Part shown: piece after piece, positions 43,601 through 54,106 of the stretch
Numbering within the stretch: the first letter of the stretch is position 1
How the letters are laid out: each line of letters starts with the position of its first letter
Assembly (NCBI RefSeq): GCF_015689195.1
Contig: NZ_CP065044.1
Span: 3,162,001 to 3,226,000 of the forward strand
Length of the DNA stretch: 64,000 nucleotides
Origin: Pectobacterium aroidearum
GTDB taxonomy: Bacteria; Pseudomonadota; Gammaproteobacteria; Enterobacterales; Enterobacteriaceae
Reading direction: 5' to 3'
Program-made: the position numbers and the translations under genes
Notes under the pieces: model-generated
Told to the model about the DNA's origin: nothing
What the model saw: only the letters and a program-made list of their open reading frames with translations
Databases searched by the model: none

Positions 43601-44146
43601 CTAGCTATAACCCAGAACCTTGGTTAAAACATTGACTATGGTTCCCGCTGCAACTTGAAGTGAGGTTTCTGACGACTTTTCAAATACCGCCTTCAAAACA
43701 GAGATGTTCTTGTCCTGCTCATCAGCTATCTCTCCACCTTTGAATGATTTATTCAGATGAGAAAACCCCTTCGCCGTGAGCTGATACCCATTATCACAGT
43801 CACGTATGAGGCCTTCCCAGCACAGAAAGTCTAAGGTGCCATTGAAAATTCGTTCTTGCAGGTCTACGCCACTACGCTGGTCACGCTCTAGTTCAGCAAG
43901 TCGTGCCTCAATAGCGGGACGCATTTCCTTGACCTTCGCCTTCAGGTCTTCGTCATCTACGAAATCAACTATGTCAGCTACATCACGCCTGACCCTCAAC
44001 TGTTTTAACTCTTCATAATTATCAAAACTCAAATAATCTGCAATCACTTCCCGCTGCTTGATAGCGATCGGAACAGGAAAGCTATCATACAAAATATCAA
44101 ATACCTTAGCGGCATAAATTGAAAATTGGTCGATATTATCTGACAT
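43601..44146 (-). CDS. Hypothetical protein with winged-helix-like segment
   Basis: A 181-residue protein, helical in the first half. The part LDFLCWEGLIRDCDNGYQLTAKGFSHLNK (about 104-132, given in overlapping pieces of a helix and two strands) resembles a winged-helix module. A hydrophobic C-terminal end (VAAGTIVNVLTKVLGYS) may form an amphipathic helix. Family unknown. Lying first in the leftward block, it could regulate the two genes that follow; this is inference from order alone. Confidence 0.5.
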   Translation of the reverse strand: MSDNIDQFSIYAAKVFDILYDSFPVPIAIKQREVIADYLSFDNYEELKQLRVRRDVADIVDFVDDEDLKAKVKEMRPAIEARLAELERDQRSGVDLQERIFNGTLDFLCWEGLIRDCDNGYQLTAKGFSHLNKSFKGGEIADEQDKNISVLKAVFEKSSETSLQVAAGTIVNVLTKVLGYS

Positions 44147-44374
44147 AAAAATCCTGATTGGCTAAAGTCTTATTGTTTCACATTCTTAATTTTTCATCTT
44201 TGACAGAGAAAACCTCCATCAAAACAGCATTGAAAATGCAATAAACCTCATCAGGATATAATAATTTTTATTAACCCAAAACATTTACATCACTGAAAAA
44301 TGAGAGCTTCACAGATCGACGCCCAATTCAAGACTATAAAGTCTACAGCTTGGCCGAACACCCCACAAACTTCT

Positions 44375-46183
44375 TCACAATTTTCTGTCAGACTCGAATG
44401 CTTGTAGAGACAGCAAAGCCTGCACAACATTGCCCATATTGCTCGGCGCAATAATATCAATAGCTGCACGACCATCCAGTTCAGGATGAAGGCGGGTTAA
44501 TAATCGATACACATCCCATCCTTCAGCATGAGGAAGCTGTTTCATCATCATCTGCGTCAGTTTGAGTTTCATCGGCACCAGTTGCCACTCAGGCACTCTC
44601 TGCCCACGGTTCCCAAGACTGATTGTCAACAACTTGCCAGCTTGGATTTCTCGATTGATCTGGTCCTTGGATTTACCGGCCAGCCTGGAAAACTGAACGA
44701 CAGGCAAGTTGTGCGGTGCTTCATAAGCTGCGAGCATTTCCATCCGCTCACGCTGCAGGTCAGAAACAGGGATTTCAACGGCAGGTTCAGGCACAGGGCG
44801 TGCCGGCACAGCAGACAAGCGGTGAGGCGTAATACCACCGATAATGGGTGACACATCTTTCGACATTGCATCTGCCCCATTGCTTTCATCCAGAACAGGC
44901 ACACCATCAATGCGAATGGTCAGATGCTGACTGGCCGCTTCTAGTTCTCCCTGCTCCAGCAAGTCCAACCGGTCCGCCCAATCCTGCATCATCTTGCGCC
45001 GAGGCTCGACATAGAGTGCATGGTTGTAAGCTGCGCTCACCTGGTTGGGATCGCAATGCGAAAGCTGGGCATCCACCCAAACTTTGGGGTAGCCCACTTC
45101 GTTGAGTGCCGTGGAAATCGTGCCACGGATGCCGTGACCAGTGAGCAAATCCTGATAACCCATACGCTTGAGGGCACCGTTCAATGTGTTCTCGCTGATA
45201 CGCTTTTTCAGATCACTGCGATGCGAGAAAAGATACCGTTGCGCTGGCCTCACCTCTTCGAGCAGGTAGCGAACGATCTCTATCGCCTGAATAGACAGCG
45301 GTACGATGTAGGAGGGAATGTCCTGAGGCCGCTTGCCCTTCTTGCGCATATCGGTTTGCAACTGCTTGACCACTTCCGGAGGAATAATCCACAGCCCTTG
45401 TTCCAAATCGAACTGCTCCAGAGTCGCCAACCGTAGCTCGCCTGTACGCACTCCCGTCAGCAACAACAAGCGGATTCCGAGTTGCGTCGTGATCGCCCCA
45501 CGATAGCCTCGCACTTTCTGCAGAAGTTCGGGTAGCTCAGGTAAACGCAGGAACGGATTGTGAACAACAGGCGGAGCAGGAACAGCTACCACATCCAAGT
45601 CAGATGCCGGATTGCTCTCCAGTCTTTCGACTTTCACTTGCGCAAAGCGGAACAGTTGATTGAGCCAGGAACGTACTTTTTCGGCAGTAGTAAACGCCTC
45701 GCGTTGCTCAATTTTGGAGAGTATATTCAGCAAGTCGGCACGACGAACGTCGTAAATAGATAGCTTACTCAGGCTTGGCAGCACATCGCGCTCAAAGATA
45801 CGCTGAATCTGCGACAAGGTACTGTTGCGCCCTTCTTTGAGCTCTAGCCTACGATGCTCAACCCATTGAAGAAACACAGCCTTGAATGTGTGCTCGTCGG
45901 CAAGCCGTACGAACTGCCGTTTATGCTTACGATCGAGCTTGGGATTGATGCCCTTGGCAAGCAAGGCTCGGGCCTGATCGCGCAGCGTTCGCGCCTCACG
46001 CAAACCGACCTCAGGGTAAGTCCCCAAGGACATACGTTTTTGCTTACCAGCCCAAGAATAGCGGAAGTGCCAAGACCGACCGCCCATGTCGGTCACAGCC
46101 AATGAGAGACCATCGATGTCGCCAAGTGTATAGGCCTTGCCTGTTGCCTTGGCTTGGCGAACCGCCATGTCTGATAGTGCCAT
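44375..46183 (-). CDS. int: ICE integrase (tyrosine recombinase) with C-terminal extension
   Basis: A 602-residue tyrosine recombinase. The N-terminal DUF4102-type arm-binding part (SLAVTDMGGRSWHFRYSW) is followed by the core with catalytic residues: Arg in LTGVRTGELRLA, His-x-x-Arg in GHGIRGTIS, His in LSHCDP and Tyr in SAAYNHALY (about residue 400). About 190 further residues follow, ending GRAAIDIIAPSNMGNVVQALL, which recalls the toxin-binding tail of Xre/ParS-type antitoxins. Large integrases of this type catalyse insertion of clc-like elements at the 3' end of tRNA-Gly, exactly the arrangement here. It is intact. Confidence 0.9.
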   Translation of the reverse strand: MALSDMAVRQAKATGKAYTLGDIDGLSLAVTDMGGRSWHFRYSWAGKQKRMSLGTYPEVGLREARTLRDQARALLAKGINPKLDRKHKRQFVRLADEHTFKAVFLQWVEHRRLELKEGRNSTLSQIQRIFERDVLPSLSKLSIYDVRRADLLNILSKIEQREAFTTAEKVRSWLNQLFRFAQVKVERLESNPASDLDVVAVPAPPVVHNPFLRLPELPELLQKVRGYRGAITTQLGIRLLLLTGVRTGELRLATLEQFDLEQGLWIIPPEVVKQLQTDMRKKGKRPQDIPSYIVPLSIQAIEIVRYLLEEVRPAQRYLFSHRSDLKKRISENTLNGALKRMGYQDLLTGHGIRGTISTALNEVGYPKVWVDAQLSHCDPNQVSAAYNHALYVEPRRKMMQDWADRLDLLEQGELEAASQHLTIRIDGVPVLDESNGADAMSKDVSPIIGGITPHRLSAVPARPVPEPAVEIPVSDLQRERMEMLAAYEAPHNLPVVQFSRLAGKSKDQINREIQAGKLLTISLGNRGQRVPEWQLVPMKLKLTQMMMKQLPHAEGWDVYRLLTRLHPELDGRAAIDIIAPSNMGNVVQALLSLQAFESDRKL

Positions 46184-46279
46184 AGTTCCAGCTCCTAACT
46201 TGAAGAGTTAGGCTAGATCCTCGACTCATGGCTCGCTCCGACCCAGCAACAATACGGAACCCCACACACCCGTTTTTTA

Positions 46280-46303
46280 TGGACTAAAAAATGGACTAAA
46301 AAG
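46280..46303. repeat. Tandem 12-base repeat near the attachment site
   Basis: TGGACTAAAAAA followed directly by TGGACTAAAAAG, between the integrase gene and the tRNA. It could be an arm-type binding site for the integrase or excision factor. Confidence 0.4.
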
Positions 46304-46348
46304 TCCCGGATGTGGGTGGATTCCAGTGGACTGCGCTGGAACGAAAAA

Positions 46349-46364
46349 AGGACCCGAAGGTCCT
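46349..46364 (-). terminator. Terminator just inside the element, after tRNA-Gly
   Basis: On the minus strand AGGACC, the TTCG tetraloop, GGTCCT and then a run of T. It lies 48 bases past the tRNA-Gly 3' end, inside the element, and would stop tRNA transcription before the integrase gene. Confidence 0.7.
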
Positions 46365-46411
46365 ATTTTCAACGACTTGCAGACTTCAGTAGCAGTCTAC
46401 AGATCATAAAT

Positions 46412-46487
<76 letters not shown>

Positions 46488-46548
46488 AACACAGAACTTA
46501 CTGATTCTTCTAACTTCTTACAAACCAGCGTTGCTGTTGATGCGGTGC

Positions 46549-46576
46549 ATTCTACTGACCTGACACGATGAGTCAA
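46549..46576 (-). promoter_or_regulatory. Promoter of tRNA-Gly
   Basis: On the minus strand TTGACT, a 16-base gap and TAGAAT, with the tRNA starting about 60 bases downstream. Confidence 0.55.
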
Positions 46577-46626
46577 CAGAATTATCAAGCAACCACGTTC
46601 GTTTGCTGGTTTTTACGGCGCTTCGA

Positions 46627-47175
46627 TCAAGGTTCAAGCAAATCGTGACGTGCGGCATTCAAATATTGGAACATGGACCAAAAAGTCAGCACAGCCGCGA
46701 TATAGAGCGCCACAACACCAACACCTTCAACAATGCGCTCTGGGCGCCATAGCAAAGCAAAAAGCGCCATCATCTGAGCCGTAGTCTTTACCTTTCCTAT
46801 CCACGACACAGCAACGCTGCTTCTTTTGCCAATTTCAGCCATCCACTCGCGCAAGGCTGAAATAATGATTTCTCGCGCGATCATCGTTGCTGCCGGCAGC
46901 GTAATCCACCAGGAATGATAGTATTCCGCAACCAGCACCAACGCGACAGCCACCATCACTTTATCCGCAACGGGATCGAGGAAGGCACCAAAACGCGTGG
47001 TCTGTTTCCAGCGGCGGGCAAGGAAACCATCAAACCAATCCGTCACGGCGGCAAACACGAAAATCAGCGCACAAAGCAGCGGTGCCCAGACGAACGGAAG
47101 ATAAAACGCCAGCACAAAAAACGGAATAAGAGCAACACGAAACAGGGTAAGCAACGTCGGTATATTAAATTGCAT
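46627..47175 (-). CDS. pgsA: CDP-diacylglycerol-glycerol-3-phosphate 3-phosphatidyltransferase
   Basis: A 182-residue inner-membrane enzyme that makes phosphatidylglycerol phosphate, the first committed step to phosphatidylglycerol and cardiolipin. The CDP-alcohol phosphotransferase motif is complete: [11 protein letters not shown], then [11 protein letters not shown], giving D-G-x2-A-R-x8-G-x3-D-x3-D. About four to five membrane helices are seen. Length and sequence match the enterobacterial protein (182 in Escherichia coli). It lies 59 bases after uvrC, as in relatives, and is probably in the uvrY-uvrC-pgsA transcript. Confidence 0.97.
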   Translation of the reverse strand: MQFNIPTLLTLFRVALIPFFVLAFYLPFVWAPLLCALIFVFAAVTDWFDGFLARRWKQTTRFGAFLDPVADKVMVAVALVLVAEYYHSWWITLPAATMIAREIIISALREWMAEIGKRSSVAVSWIGKVKTTAQMMALFALLWRPERIVEGVGVVALYIAAVLTFWSMFQYLNAARHDLLEP

Positions 47176-47233
47176 AGCGCTTAGGTAACTATCTGGCTGG
47201 AGTGGATACTAAGAGTATGTTGCTACATTGTCC

Positions 47234-49066
47234 CTAGTGTTTCAATGCATGGAAGATCTTTTCTGCCAATGCATGCGAAATTCCCGGAACATTTGCAATC
47301 TCCTCAATACTGGCATTCATCAACGGCTGTAGCCCTCCCATGTATTTCAGCAGGGTTTGACGACGTTTAGGGCCGACACCTTCGATAAGCTCCAGCGTAC
47401 TGGTATTCTTTACTTTTGCTCTCTTTTTACGATGCCCGCCAATCGCATGGTCATGAGAATCATCGCGAATATGCTGGATAACATGCAACGCAGGAGAATC
47501 GGGTGGCAGAGCCACGCCCTCGCCTGTTGCTTCAAAAAACAGCGTTTCCAACCCAGCTTTACGATCGCTCCCCTTCGCAACACCAAGCAACAGAGGCTTA
47601 TTTTTATCCCACGATACTTGTAGCGAGTCAAACACGGCCTGAGCCTGACCGAGCTGCCCTTTCCCGCCATCAATCACAATAACATCAGGTATTTTACTCT
47701 CATCCAGCGCTTTACCGTACCGGCGTCGGAGGACCTGTGCCATGGCAGCATAATCATCACCGGGCGTAATGCCACTGATATTATAGCGGCGATATTCCGA
47801 ACGTAACGGGCCATTGGCATCAAATACCACGCAGGATGCCACAGTCTGCTCACCCATCGTATGACTGATGTCAAAACACTCCATTCGATGAATTTCTGGC
47901 AGTTGCAAAACGCTTGCCAATGCAACCAAACGCTGATGAATTGTAGATTGTTGAGACAGTTTTGTGACCAGCGCAGTCGCAGCATTCGTCCGCGCCAGTT
48001 TTAAATAGCGAGCGCGATCGCCACGGGGCTTCGTCTGAATCTGCACTTTTCTCCCCGCAACCTCCGTCAGGGACTCCGTCAGCACGTCTTTATCGGGCAA
48101 GGTGAAGTCAAGCAGGATTTCTGCAGGAAGCGTTCGGCTTAGGCTTCCTTGTAAATAGAACTGCCCAACAAACGTTTGCACCACTTCACCTAATTCCGTA
48201 CCGCCAGGCACTTTGGGGAAATAGCTGCGGCTACCAAGCACTTTTCCCTGTCGGATAAACAGGACATAGACGCAAGCCATACCCGCATCAAAAGCCACAC
48301 TGATCACATCCAGATCTTCACCGTCGCCAGAAACAAATTGTTTTTCCGTCACCCGCCGAACGGCCTGGATCTGATCGCGTATCCGGGCTGCGTCTTCAAA
48401 ATTCAGATCGCGACTGGCCGCTTCCATCCGGGAAATAAGTTGATTCAGTACCTGCTGATCTTTGCCAGACAAAAACAGGCGAACATAATCAACCTGCTGT
48501 TGATAATCCTCTTCGCTAACCAAACCGCTAACGCAAGGCCCGAGGCAACGACCAATTTGATATTGCAGGCAAGGACGGGAGCGGTTGCGATAGACGCTAT
48601 TTTCACACTGGCGCACTGGGAACAGTTTTTGCAGCAATATCAGCGTTTCACGCACGGCATTGCCATTGGGAAACGGGCCGAAGTATTCGCCCTTCGCATG
48701 CTTGGCGCCACGGTGAACAGCCAGACGTGGGTGAGCATCACCGCTCAGGAAAATCATGGGGTAGGATTTATCGTCGCGCAGCAAAACGTTATAGCGCGGC
48801 TGATAAAGCTTAATGTAGTTGTGTTCCAGTAGTAAGGCTTCAGTTTCTGTATGCGTGATCGTGACATCAATATGCTTGATGCTTTTGACCAACGCCTCGG
48901 TTTTGCGGCTAGCGACATGACTGCGGAAATAGCTGGCAAGCCGTTTTTTTAAGTCTTTTGCCTTACCGACATAGATGACCGTATCGCCCGCATCATACAT
49001 ACGGTAGACACCAGGCTGGCTCGTTACCGTTTTTAAAAATGCCGAAGCATCGAAACTCTCACTCAC
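47234..49066 (-). CDS. uvrC: Excinuclease ABC subunit C
   Basis: A 610-residue nuclease of nucleotide excision repair that cuts on both sides of a UvrAB-marked lesion. The GIY-YIG domain is at the start ([21 protein letters not shown], residues about 20-40, in two runs), the Cys-rich part and UVR motif in the middle (about 150-240), the RNase H-like endonuclease half with [11 protein letters not shown] (about 475), and the helix-hairpin-helix pair at the end. Length equals the Escherichia coli protein. Its start overlaps the uvrY stop by eight bases, so translation is coupled. Confidence 0.97.
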   Translation of the reverse strand: MSESFDASAFLKTVTSQPGVYRMYDAGDTVIYVGKAKDLKKRLASYFRSHVASRKTEALVKSIKHIDVTITHTETEALLLEHNYIKLYQPRYNVLLRDDKSYPMIFLSGDAHPRLAVHRGAKHAKGEYFGPFPNGNAVRETLILLQKLFPVRQCENSVYRNRSRPCLQYQIGRCLGPCVSGLVSEEDYQQQVDYVRLFLSGKDQQVLNQLISRMEAASRDLNFEDAARIRDQIQAVRRVTEKQFVSGDGEDLDVISVAFDAGMACVYVLFIRQGKVLGSRSYFPKVPGGTELGEVVQTFVGQFYLQGSLSRTLPAEILLDFTLPDKDVLTESLTEVAGRKVQIQTKPRGDRARYLKLARTNAATALVTKLSQQSTIHQRLVALASVLQLPEIHRMECFDISHTMGEQTVASCVVFDANGPLRSEYRRYNISGITPGDDYAAMAQVLRRRYGKALDESKIPDVIVIDGGKGQLGQAQAVFDSLQVSWDKNKPLLLGVAKGSDRKAGLETLFFEATGEGVALPPDSPALHVIQHIRDDSHDHAIGGHRKKRAKVKNTSTLELIEGVGPKRRQTLLKYMGGLQPLMNASIEEIANVPGISHALAEKIFHALKH

Positions 49067-49715
49067 TACTTAACAATGTCTCCGCGGTAAAAAGCCCATG
49101 CTTGATAGCCAGATGAGTCAACTCTACGTCACCGTTGATATTCAGCTTGCTAAACATACGGTAACGATAGCTGTTCACTGTTTTAGGGCTGAGATTAAGC
49201 TGATCTGAGATTTCAGTCACTTTCTGCCCTTTCGTTATCATTAGCATAATCTGTAATTCGCGTTCAGACAAACACTCCAGCGGCGCGTCCGTCTGCGGCT
49301 CCAACTGGCTTAATGCCATCTGTTGGGCAATATCAGAAGCAATATACCGCTTACCGGCATGCACTGCTCGAATGGCTGAGATCACTTCCTGAGGGGCTGC
49401 AGCTTTACTCACATATCCTGCAGCTCCGGCTTGCATCACTTTTGCGGGCAGAGGATTCTCCGTATAAATAGTGAGCATGATGACTTTTATATCTGGAGTA
49501 AAACGCAGGATCTTACGCGTTGCTTCAAGCCCGCCGATGCCCGGCATGCTCATGTCCATCAGGACAACATCCACATCATTGCTTCGGCACCATTTCACGG
49601 CATCTTCACCACAGCATGCCTCACCAACCACTTTCAGACCTTTGATATCGTCAAGAATGCGTCGTATCCCTGCCCGCACCAGTTCATGGTCATCAACAAG
49701 AAAAACGCTAATCAA
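49059..49715 (-). CDS. uvrY: Response regulator UvrY (GacA/ExpA)
   Basis: A 218-residue LuxR-type response regulator, partner of the BarA sensor kinase. It activates csrB-type small RNAs and, in soft-rot bacteria (as ExpA/GacA), virulence enzymes. Receiver domain with DDHE, phospho-acceptor Asp in [10 protein letters not shown], and Lys in LSK-type position (SKAAAPQE); LuxR helix-turn-helix [22 protein letters not shown] near residue 165-187 (split for length). I chose the TTG start at 49715, giving GGAG nine bases upstream and the same length as the Escherichia coli protein; an ATG at 49745 would add ten unlike residues. Confidence 0.95.
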   Translation of the reverse strand: MISVFLVDDHELVRAGIRRILDDIKGLKVVGEACCGEDAVKWCRSNDVDVVLMDMSMPGIGGLEATRKILRFTPDIKVIMLTIYTENPLPAKVMQAGAAGYVSKAAAPQEVISAIRAVHAGKRYIASDIAQQMALSQLEPQTDAPLECLSERELQIMLMITKGQKVTEISDQLNLSPKTVNSYRYRMFSKLNINGDVELTHLAIKHGLFTAETLLSSE

Positions 49716-50358
49716 AGAATAATTCTCCAAAAAAGGGAGTAACACTTACATAAAAAGTTGCTTGCAGGTGATACTACGTTGGTTTCAAAAAATAATGAAC
49801 ACTGATTTATATGAATATGTATTTTAAAATATGCCGAGAAGGAATAAAGCGCATTCTCGATCATAACAATATATCGTCGACCTGAGGGTGTATGTTGATC
49901 ACATTCTTAACATTTCAAATACGCCACACAGTATAAACAGTTCGATGGCACAAAATGTATAAAAAACAATGCAAATCAAATGGCATGCAATTGGCTTTAC
50001 ATCTTAAATGTCAATAAAAAGTCACTATTGTAAGCGGAATATCATTAGAAATTTTACCATCGCTTACCGCTTTATTATACAAATAATATATTCAGTGAAG
50101 AACGTCCATAGTGAACATCATATGTATTAAACGAAACACATCTATAGCCTTTTCCACGAAAAAACGCCCAGAATATAGTCGCTCTTTTAATAAGTTAAAT
50201 GCATAAAAAACAGTCACTAAAATGATGTTATCCGCGAATAATATCAACCCACAATATGCTTTATGTTATACTCCCGTCCATCTGGACCTGCCTGTCGCAT
50301 CAGCGGTAACGCCCGCAGCAGGCGAAGGAAAACATCTTTTTCTTGTTGAGGAGAAAAC
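49716..50358. other. uvrY-yecF intergenic region
   Basis: A 640-base AT-rich stretch without a protein-like frame. It should hold the divergent promoters of uvrY and yecF. A TTATACT box near 50268 is a good -10 for yecF. sdiA, which follows yecF in Escherichia coli, is not present beyond it. Confidence 0.5.
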
Positions 50359-50583
50359 ATGAGCAACGTAGATTTTTCTACTGCCGCATCCGCTGAAACA
50401 CTGGCCCACGAGGTCACCTGCCTGAAGGCGATGGTGACGCTGTTATTAAAAGCAATTGGCCAGGCGGATGCTGGTAAAGTGATCATCAATATGGAAAGAT
50501 ATATTGCTCAATTGGAAGATGCTGAGCAAGCCGCTGTTTTTGATAACACGATTAAACAAATCAAAACCAGTTACCGTAAATAG
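50359..50583 (+). CDS. yecF: DUF2594 family protein YecF
   Basis: A 74-residue acidic helical protein, [19 protein letters not shown] at the start and ending [10 protein letters not shown], matching the enterobacterial YecF/DUF2594 family. The function is unknown. It lies next to uvrY in many enterobacteria, in the opposite direction, as here. GAGGAG lies seven bases before the ATG. A hairpin at 50593-50630 follows. Confidence 0.88.
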   Translation: MSNVDFSTAASAETLAHEVTCLKAMVTLLLKAIGQADAGKVIINMERYIAQLEDAEQAAVFDNTIKQIKTSYRK

Positions 50584-50592
50584 CACTATTTG

Positions 50593-50630
50593 CTACACCG
50601 CCATCTTAATAATTTGCAACGGCGGTGTAG
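50593..50630 (+). terminator. Hairpin after yecF
   Basis: CTACACCGCC and GGCGGTGTAG form a perfect 10-base-pair stem with an 18-base loop ten bases past the yecF stop; the T run after it is weak. Confidence 0.55.
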
Positions 50631-50675
50631 TGATATTTAGCCTTGCTTCCCTGATTAGAAAATAGAGACTCTCGT

Positions 50676-50963
50676 CTATTTATTCCCGATACTGATGAGT
50701 TTCAAAAGTAGCGCCTCTTCTTTCTTTTTATATTGCGTTAATTCCGTCACCAACGCTTTATCCAGGAGCTGTTTCCTCGAGAGCGCTTTTCTTTCATCAA
50801 CCAGTTCTCTCAGCTCAGTGAAGCATTCATTTATTTTGTACTCTTTCGAACTTTCGGTACAAATTATCTCGTGGATTGCCTGGCTCAATTCAGACAATGA
50901 GATAACTGATTTTGGATCCTGGTGACTTTTTTCTATGACAGCCAGTAATTTTTCGAATCCCAT
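50676..50963 (-). CDS. Small charged helical protein, unknown
   Basis: A 95-residue helical protein rich in Lys, Glu and Leu (GFEKLLAVIEKSHQDPKSV, then an ITELTQYKKKEEALLLKLI-type tail). The ATG at 50963 is preceded by GGAGG at five bases; an upstream TTG at 50981 would include that site in the coding part and is less likely. I know no family. It lies alone between yecF and tRNA-Lys, with promoter space upstream, and could be a small regulator. Confidence 0.55.
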   Translation of the reverse strand: MGFEKLLAVIEKSHQDPKSVISLSELSQAIHEIICTESSKEYKINECFTELRELVDERKALSRKQLLDKALVTELTQYKKKEEALLLKLISIGNK

Positions 50964-51453
50964 ATGAACCTCCGAAATCAAGCAGAAATTTGCTTATGGC
51001 TAACCAGGAAATTCCAGCTACCTCTAAACGCCGCCCCAGTGGATGTGAACACAGCCCTGTGAAATTTCGTCATACCAAGCTACATACGCACTGGCTAACA
51101 CCATTACGCGCTGTTGACTATTCCATCTGTTAAGCATAGCACTTTATCGCGACTCTTCAGGGAGTCTGAGTCACATCCTCATCAGACCGGGCGATAACCT
51201 TTCAGCAAGATCATCAACCGCGTTATATTTTTACCGATGTTAACGCGCCATATGAATAAAAGCACGCCAGAGAAAACCCCATTTATTAAGGATAAAATAG
51301 AGTAGAAGAGGTGAAATTAAATAAAAAATCGGAGGTGTTATTCAACGCAGAAAATACGAATAAATTTAATAAAGGATATAATTAAAAATATGTTAACACA
51401 AAAGAAAAAAATAATAACAAATTGAGAGAGCAGTCTTAACTCATTGATATTGT
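50964..51453. other. Intergenic region, no gene seen
   Basis: AT-rich sequence between the small protein at 50676 and tRNA-Lys. A frame covering the tRNA (51338-51577) is a shadow of the tRNA gene. Nothing else is supported. Confidence 0.4.
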
Positions 51454-51529
<76 letters not shown>

Positions 51530-51865
51530 AACGGGGGAGATTATTCTCCTCCCAGACTCGTCTGTCAAACACTTCATATTAATTTTTTATACACGATAAT
51601 AGCATTGTTAGCGATTGGTAAATTTGTTAACCTGCTCGACCTATTTATCTATGCCTCTCATCGTTTTATATCCTCTTCATTTTAGGGCGAAAAATATACA
51701 ACATCACTTTGCATCATTATCTGCCCTCTTTATGCCTGGCTATTTCAGACATCCGCTGTAATAAGTACCGCGGTTGAGCTATCTTATTTGTTTCGATTTT
51801 CGCAAACGAGAGCCGCCAAAGAGCTCAAAAAAACATCACAGACAGAAACAGGAACGTGTACTTAA

Positions 51866-53278
51866 ATGGTAGAACAATCAAAAGAAACCGCAGATCTCGC
51901 CCCTGAACAAGGCGAAGGACTGCAACGGAATCTGACTAATCGTCATATTCAGCTCATCGCCATCGGCGGAGCGATCGGTACTGGGCTATTCATGGGCTCG
52001 GGCAAAACAATCAGCATGGCTGGCCCTTCGATCATCTTCGTTTATATGATCATTGGCTTTATGCTGTTTTTCGTCATGCGCGCAATGGGAGAGCTATTAC
52101 TTTCCAATCTCAACTATAAATCATTTAGTGACTTCGCGGCCGACCTGCTTGGGCCATGGGCAGGCTTCTTTACCGGCTGGACTTACTGGTTCTGCTGGGT
52201 TGTCACCGGGATAGCCGATGTCGTAGCCATCAGCGCCTACTCTCAGTTCTGGTTCCCTGATTTATCGCAGTGGGTCTCTTCTCTGCTTTGCGTTCTGCTT
52301 CTACTTACGCTAAATCTGGCAACCGTGAAGCTGTTTGGCGAAATGGAATTCTGGTTCGCCATGATAAAAATTGTCGCTATCGTTGCGTTAATCGCAGTCG
52401 GCGCCGTGTTGGTGATGATGCAATTCTCTTCCCCATCAGGCAATGTCGCCTCTTTTACCAACCTCTGGAATGATGGCGGCATGTTCCCTAAAGGAATCAG
52501 TGGGTTCTTCGCCGGGTTCCAGATCGCCGTATTCGCCTTTGTCGGCATCGAACTGGTGGGTACAACTGCTGCTGAAACGAAAAACCCGAAAGTCGTACTG
52601 CCTCGCGCGATTAACGCCATCCCGATTCGCATCATCATGTTTTATGTTTTTGCGCTAATCATGATTATGTCCGTCACGCCTTGGGGTGCGATCACTGCGG
52701 ATCGGAGTCCTTTTGTGGAAATGTTCGTACTTGTCGGCTTACCTGCGGCTGCCAGTATGATCAACTTCGTCGTCCTGACGTCTGCGGCATCCTCAGCAAA
52801 TAGCGGCGTCTTCTCCACCAGCCGTATGCTCTTTGGTCTGGCTAAACAAGGCGATGCCCCGAAAAGCTTCGGCATGCTTTCTAAGCGCGCCGTTCCTTCG
52901 ACTGGACTGATGTTTTCCTGTATTTGTTTGCTTTCCGGCGTAGTATTGATCTACCTGATTCCGAACGTGATGACCGTCTTTACGTTAGTGACCACCGTCT
53001 CGGCTATTTTATTCATGTTCATCTGGAGCATCATCCTGTGCTCTTACCTGACCTATCGTAAAAAGCGCCCTCAGCTACATACCGAGTCATCCTATAAAAT
53101 GCCATTGGGTATTTTCATGTGCTGGGTATGTCTGGCCTTTTTCGCTTTTGTTATTGTACTGTTAACATTACAACCAGACACACGGCAGGCGCTGATTGTC
53201 ACGCCGCTGTGGTTTATTGTTCTGGCTATTGCTTATCAGTTTATTCGTCGGAAAAAGCAGACTATTGATGTGAAGTAA
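51866..53278 (+). CDS. cycA: D-serine/D-alanine/glycine:proton symporter
   Basis: A 470-residue amino-acid permease with 12 membrane helices (APC superfamily). After LQRNLTNRHIQLIAIGGAIG the sequence follows Escherichia coli CycA closely throughout (VGIELVGTTAAETKNP, TSAASSANSGVFSTSRML), with the same length. CycA imports glycine, D-alanine, D-serine and the drug D-cycloserine. The N-terminal 15 residues and the C-terminal tail are the only variable parts. It is a single-gene unit with a clear terminator. Confidence 0.95.
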   Translation: MVEQSKETADLAPEQGEGLQRNLTNRHIQLIAIGGAIGTGLFMGSGKTISMAGPSIIFVYMIIGFMLFFVMRAMGELLLSNLNYKSFSDFAADLLGPWAGFFTGWTYWFCWVVTGIADVVAISAYSQFWFPDLSQWVSSLLCVLLLLTLNLATVKLFGEMEFWFAMIKIVAIVALIAVGAVLVMMQFSSPSGNVASFTNLWNDGGMFPKGISGFFAGFQIAVFAFVGIELVGTTAAETKNPKVVLPRAINAIPIRIIMFYVFALIMIMSVTPWGAITADRSPFVEMFVLVGLPAAASMINFVVLTSAASSANSGVFSTSRMLFGLAKQGDAPKSFGMLSKRAVPSTGLMFSCICLLSGVVLIYLIPNVMTVFTLVTTVSAILFMFIWSIILCSYLTYRKKRPQLHTESSYKMPLGIFMCWVCLAFFAFVIVLLTLQPDTRQALIVTPLWFIVLAIAYQFIRRKKQTIDVK

Positions 53279-53297
53279 AAAGCATATAAATGCAAGA

Positions 53298-53333
53298 AAG
53301 GCGCGGACAACGTCGGCGCCTTCAGTTTTTTTC
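53298..53333 (+). terminator. Rho-independent terminator of cycA
   Basis: AAGGCGC and GCGCCTT pair around an 11-base loop, followed by a run of seven T, 20 bases past the cycA stop. Confidence 0.8.
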
Positions 53334-53449
53334 AGCAAAATCACACATAGCACAAGTATTCTCTATTATTGGATATAAACAATTCTCAATTGGATATGCA
53401 AAATTAATATGCGATCAATTAATGTCGTTACCATTGATATATAAGAAAG

Positions 53450-53716
53450 TTATTCCCGTAATGAAACGGTTGTGATTCGATTGATATTTTTTGCCAATAG
53501 TTCGAAAGCTAAGGAATTATGGTCATCCTTTCGCTGAGAAGCATCAGCAACAGCACCTTCTATCTTTCTATTTAACTCATTGATTTTACTGTCATCAAAT
53601 GTTGAAACAATGGCAGAAATCAGCATCTCTAACGATTCAATCTTCGCGTTAAGCGCTTTTTCTCCAACTTCTTTTTCTGCCAACTTTATTAAAAGATGAG
53701 AGAGGATATTATTCAT
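53450..53716 (-). CDS. iraP: IraP-like anti-adaptor protein
   Basis: An 88-residue helical protein. The plan MNNILSHLLIKLAEKE, then ALNAKIESLEMLISAIV and IEGAVADA follows Escherichia coli IraP (86 residues), which binds the adaptor RssB and so protects sigma-S from ClpXP under phosphate starvation. Likeness is strongest in the first 45 residues; the tail differs. AAGGAG lies five bases before the ATG. It stands convergent with cycA. The identification is by pattern memory and would need a search. Confidence 0.65.
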   Translation of the reverse strand: MNNILSHLLIKLAEKEVGEKALNAKIESLEMLISAIVSTFDDSKINELNRKIEGAVADASQRKDDHNSLAFELLAKNINRITTVSLRE

Positions 53717-54106
53717 TTGAACTCCTTAATCAAAAAAATAACCGTCATACACCCATAAGGCAAGACCTGTCATGACGTACAGGATTAGAGAAAACATAAC
53801 GAAGATTAATGTAACACTGTGAATGGCCTGATCGCTAGTGTCTATTATCATTTTACGGAAATCATATTCACACTGCGGCAATAAAATGAAGTTGAAGATA
53901 AATAAACCAAATAAATAAAAAAACTAAAAACCCATTTTATTTTTAAGAGCAAAAGTCGCTTTTCTGAAGAAGATCGATAAAACTGTGAATTGTGATGAAG
54001 TTCACGAAAAAAAACAGAAAGACATCGACTTCTGGCAGAAGGCCAGAAAAGAGAATCAGATTAAGTAGCCAGCCATCGGGAAATGGCTGGCTCTAATCGT
54101 TAACGC
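53717..54106. other. Intergenic region with hairpin
   Basis: No gene is seen. At 54067-54092 AGCCAGCCAT and ATGGCTGGCT form a 10-base-pair stem that may end transcription of the nac-like gene. The rest is AT-rich and may contain the iraP promoter. Confidence 0.5.
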
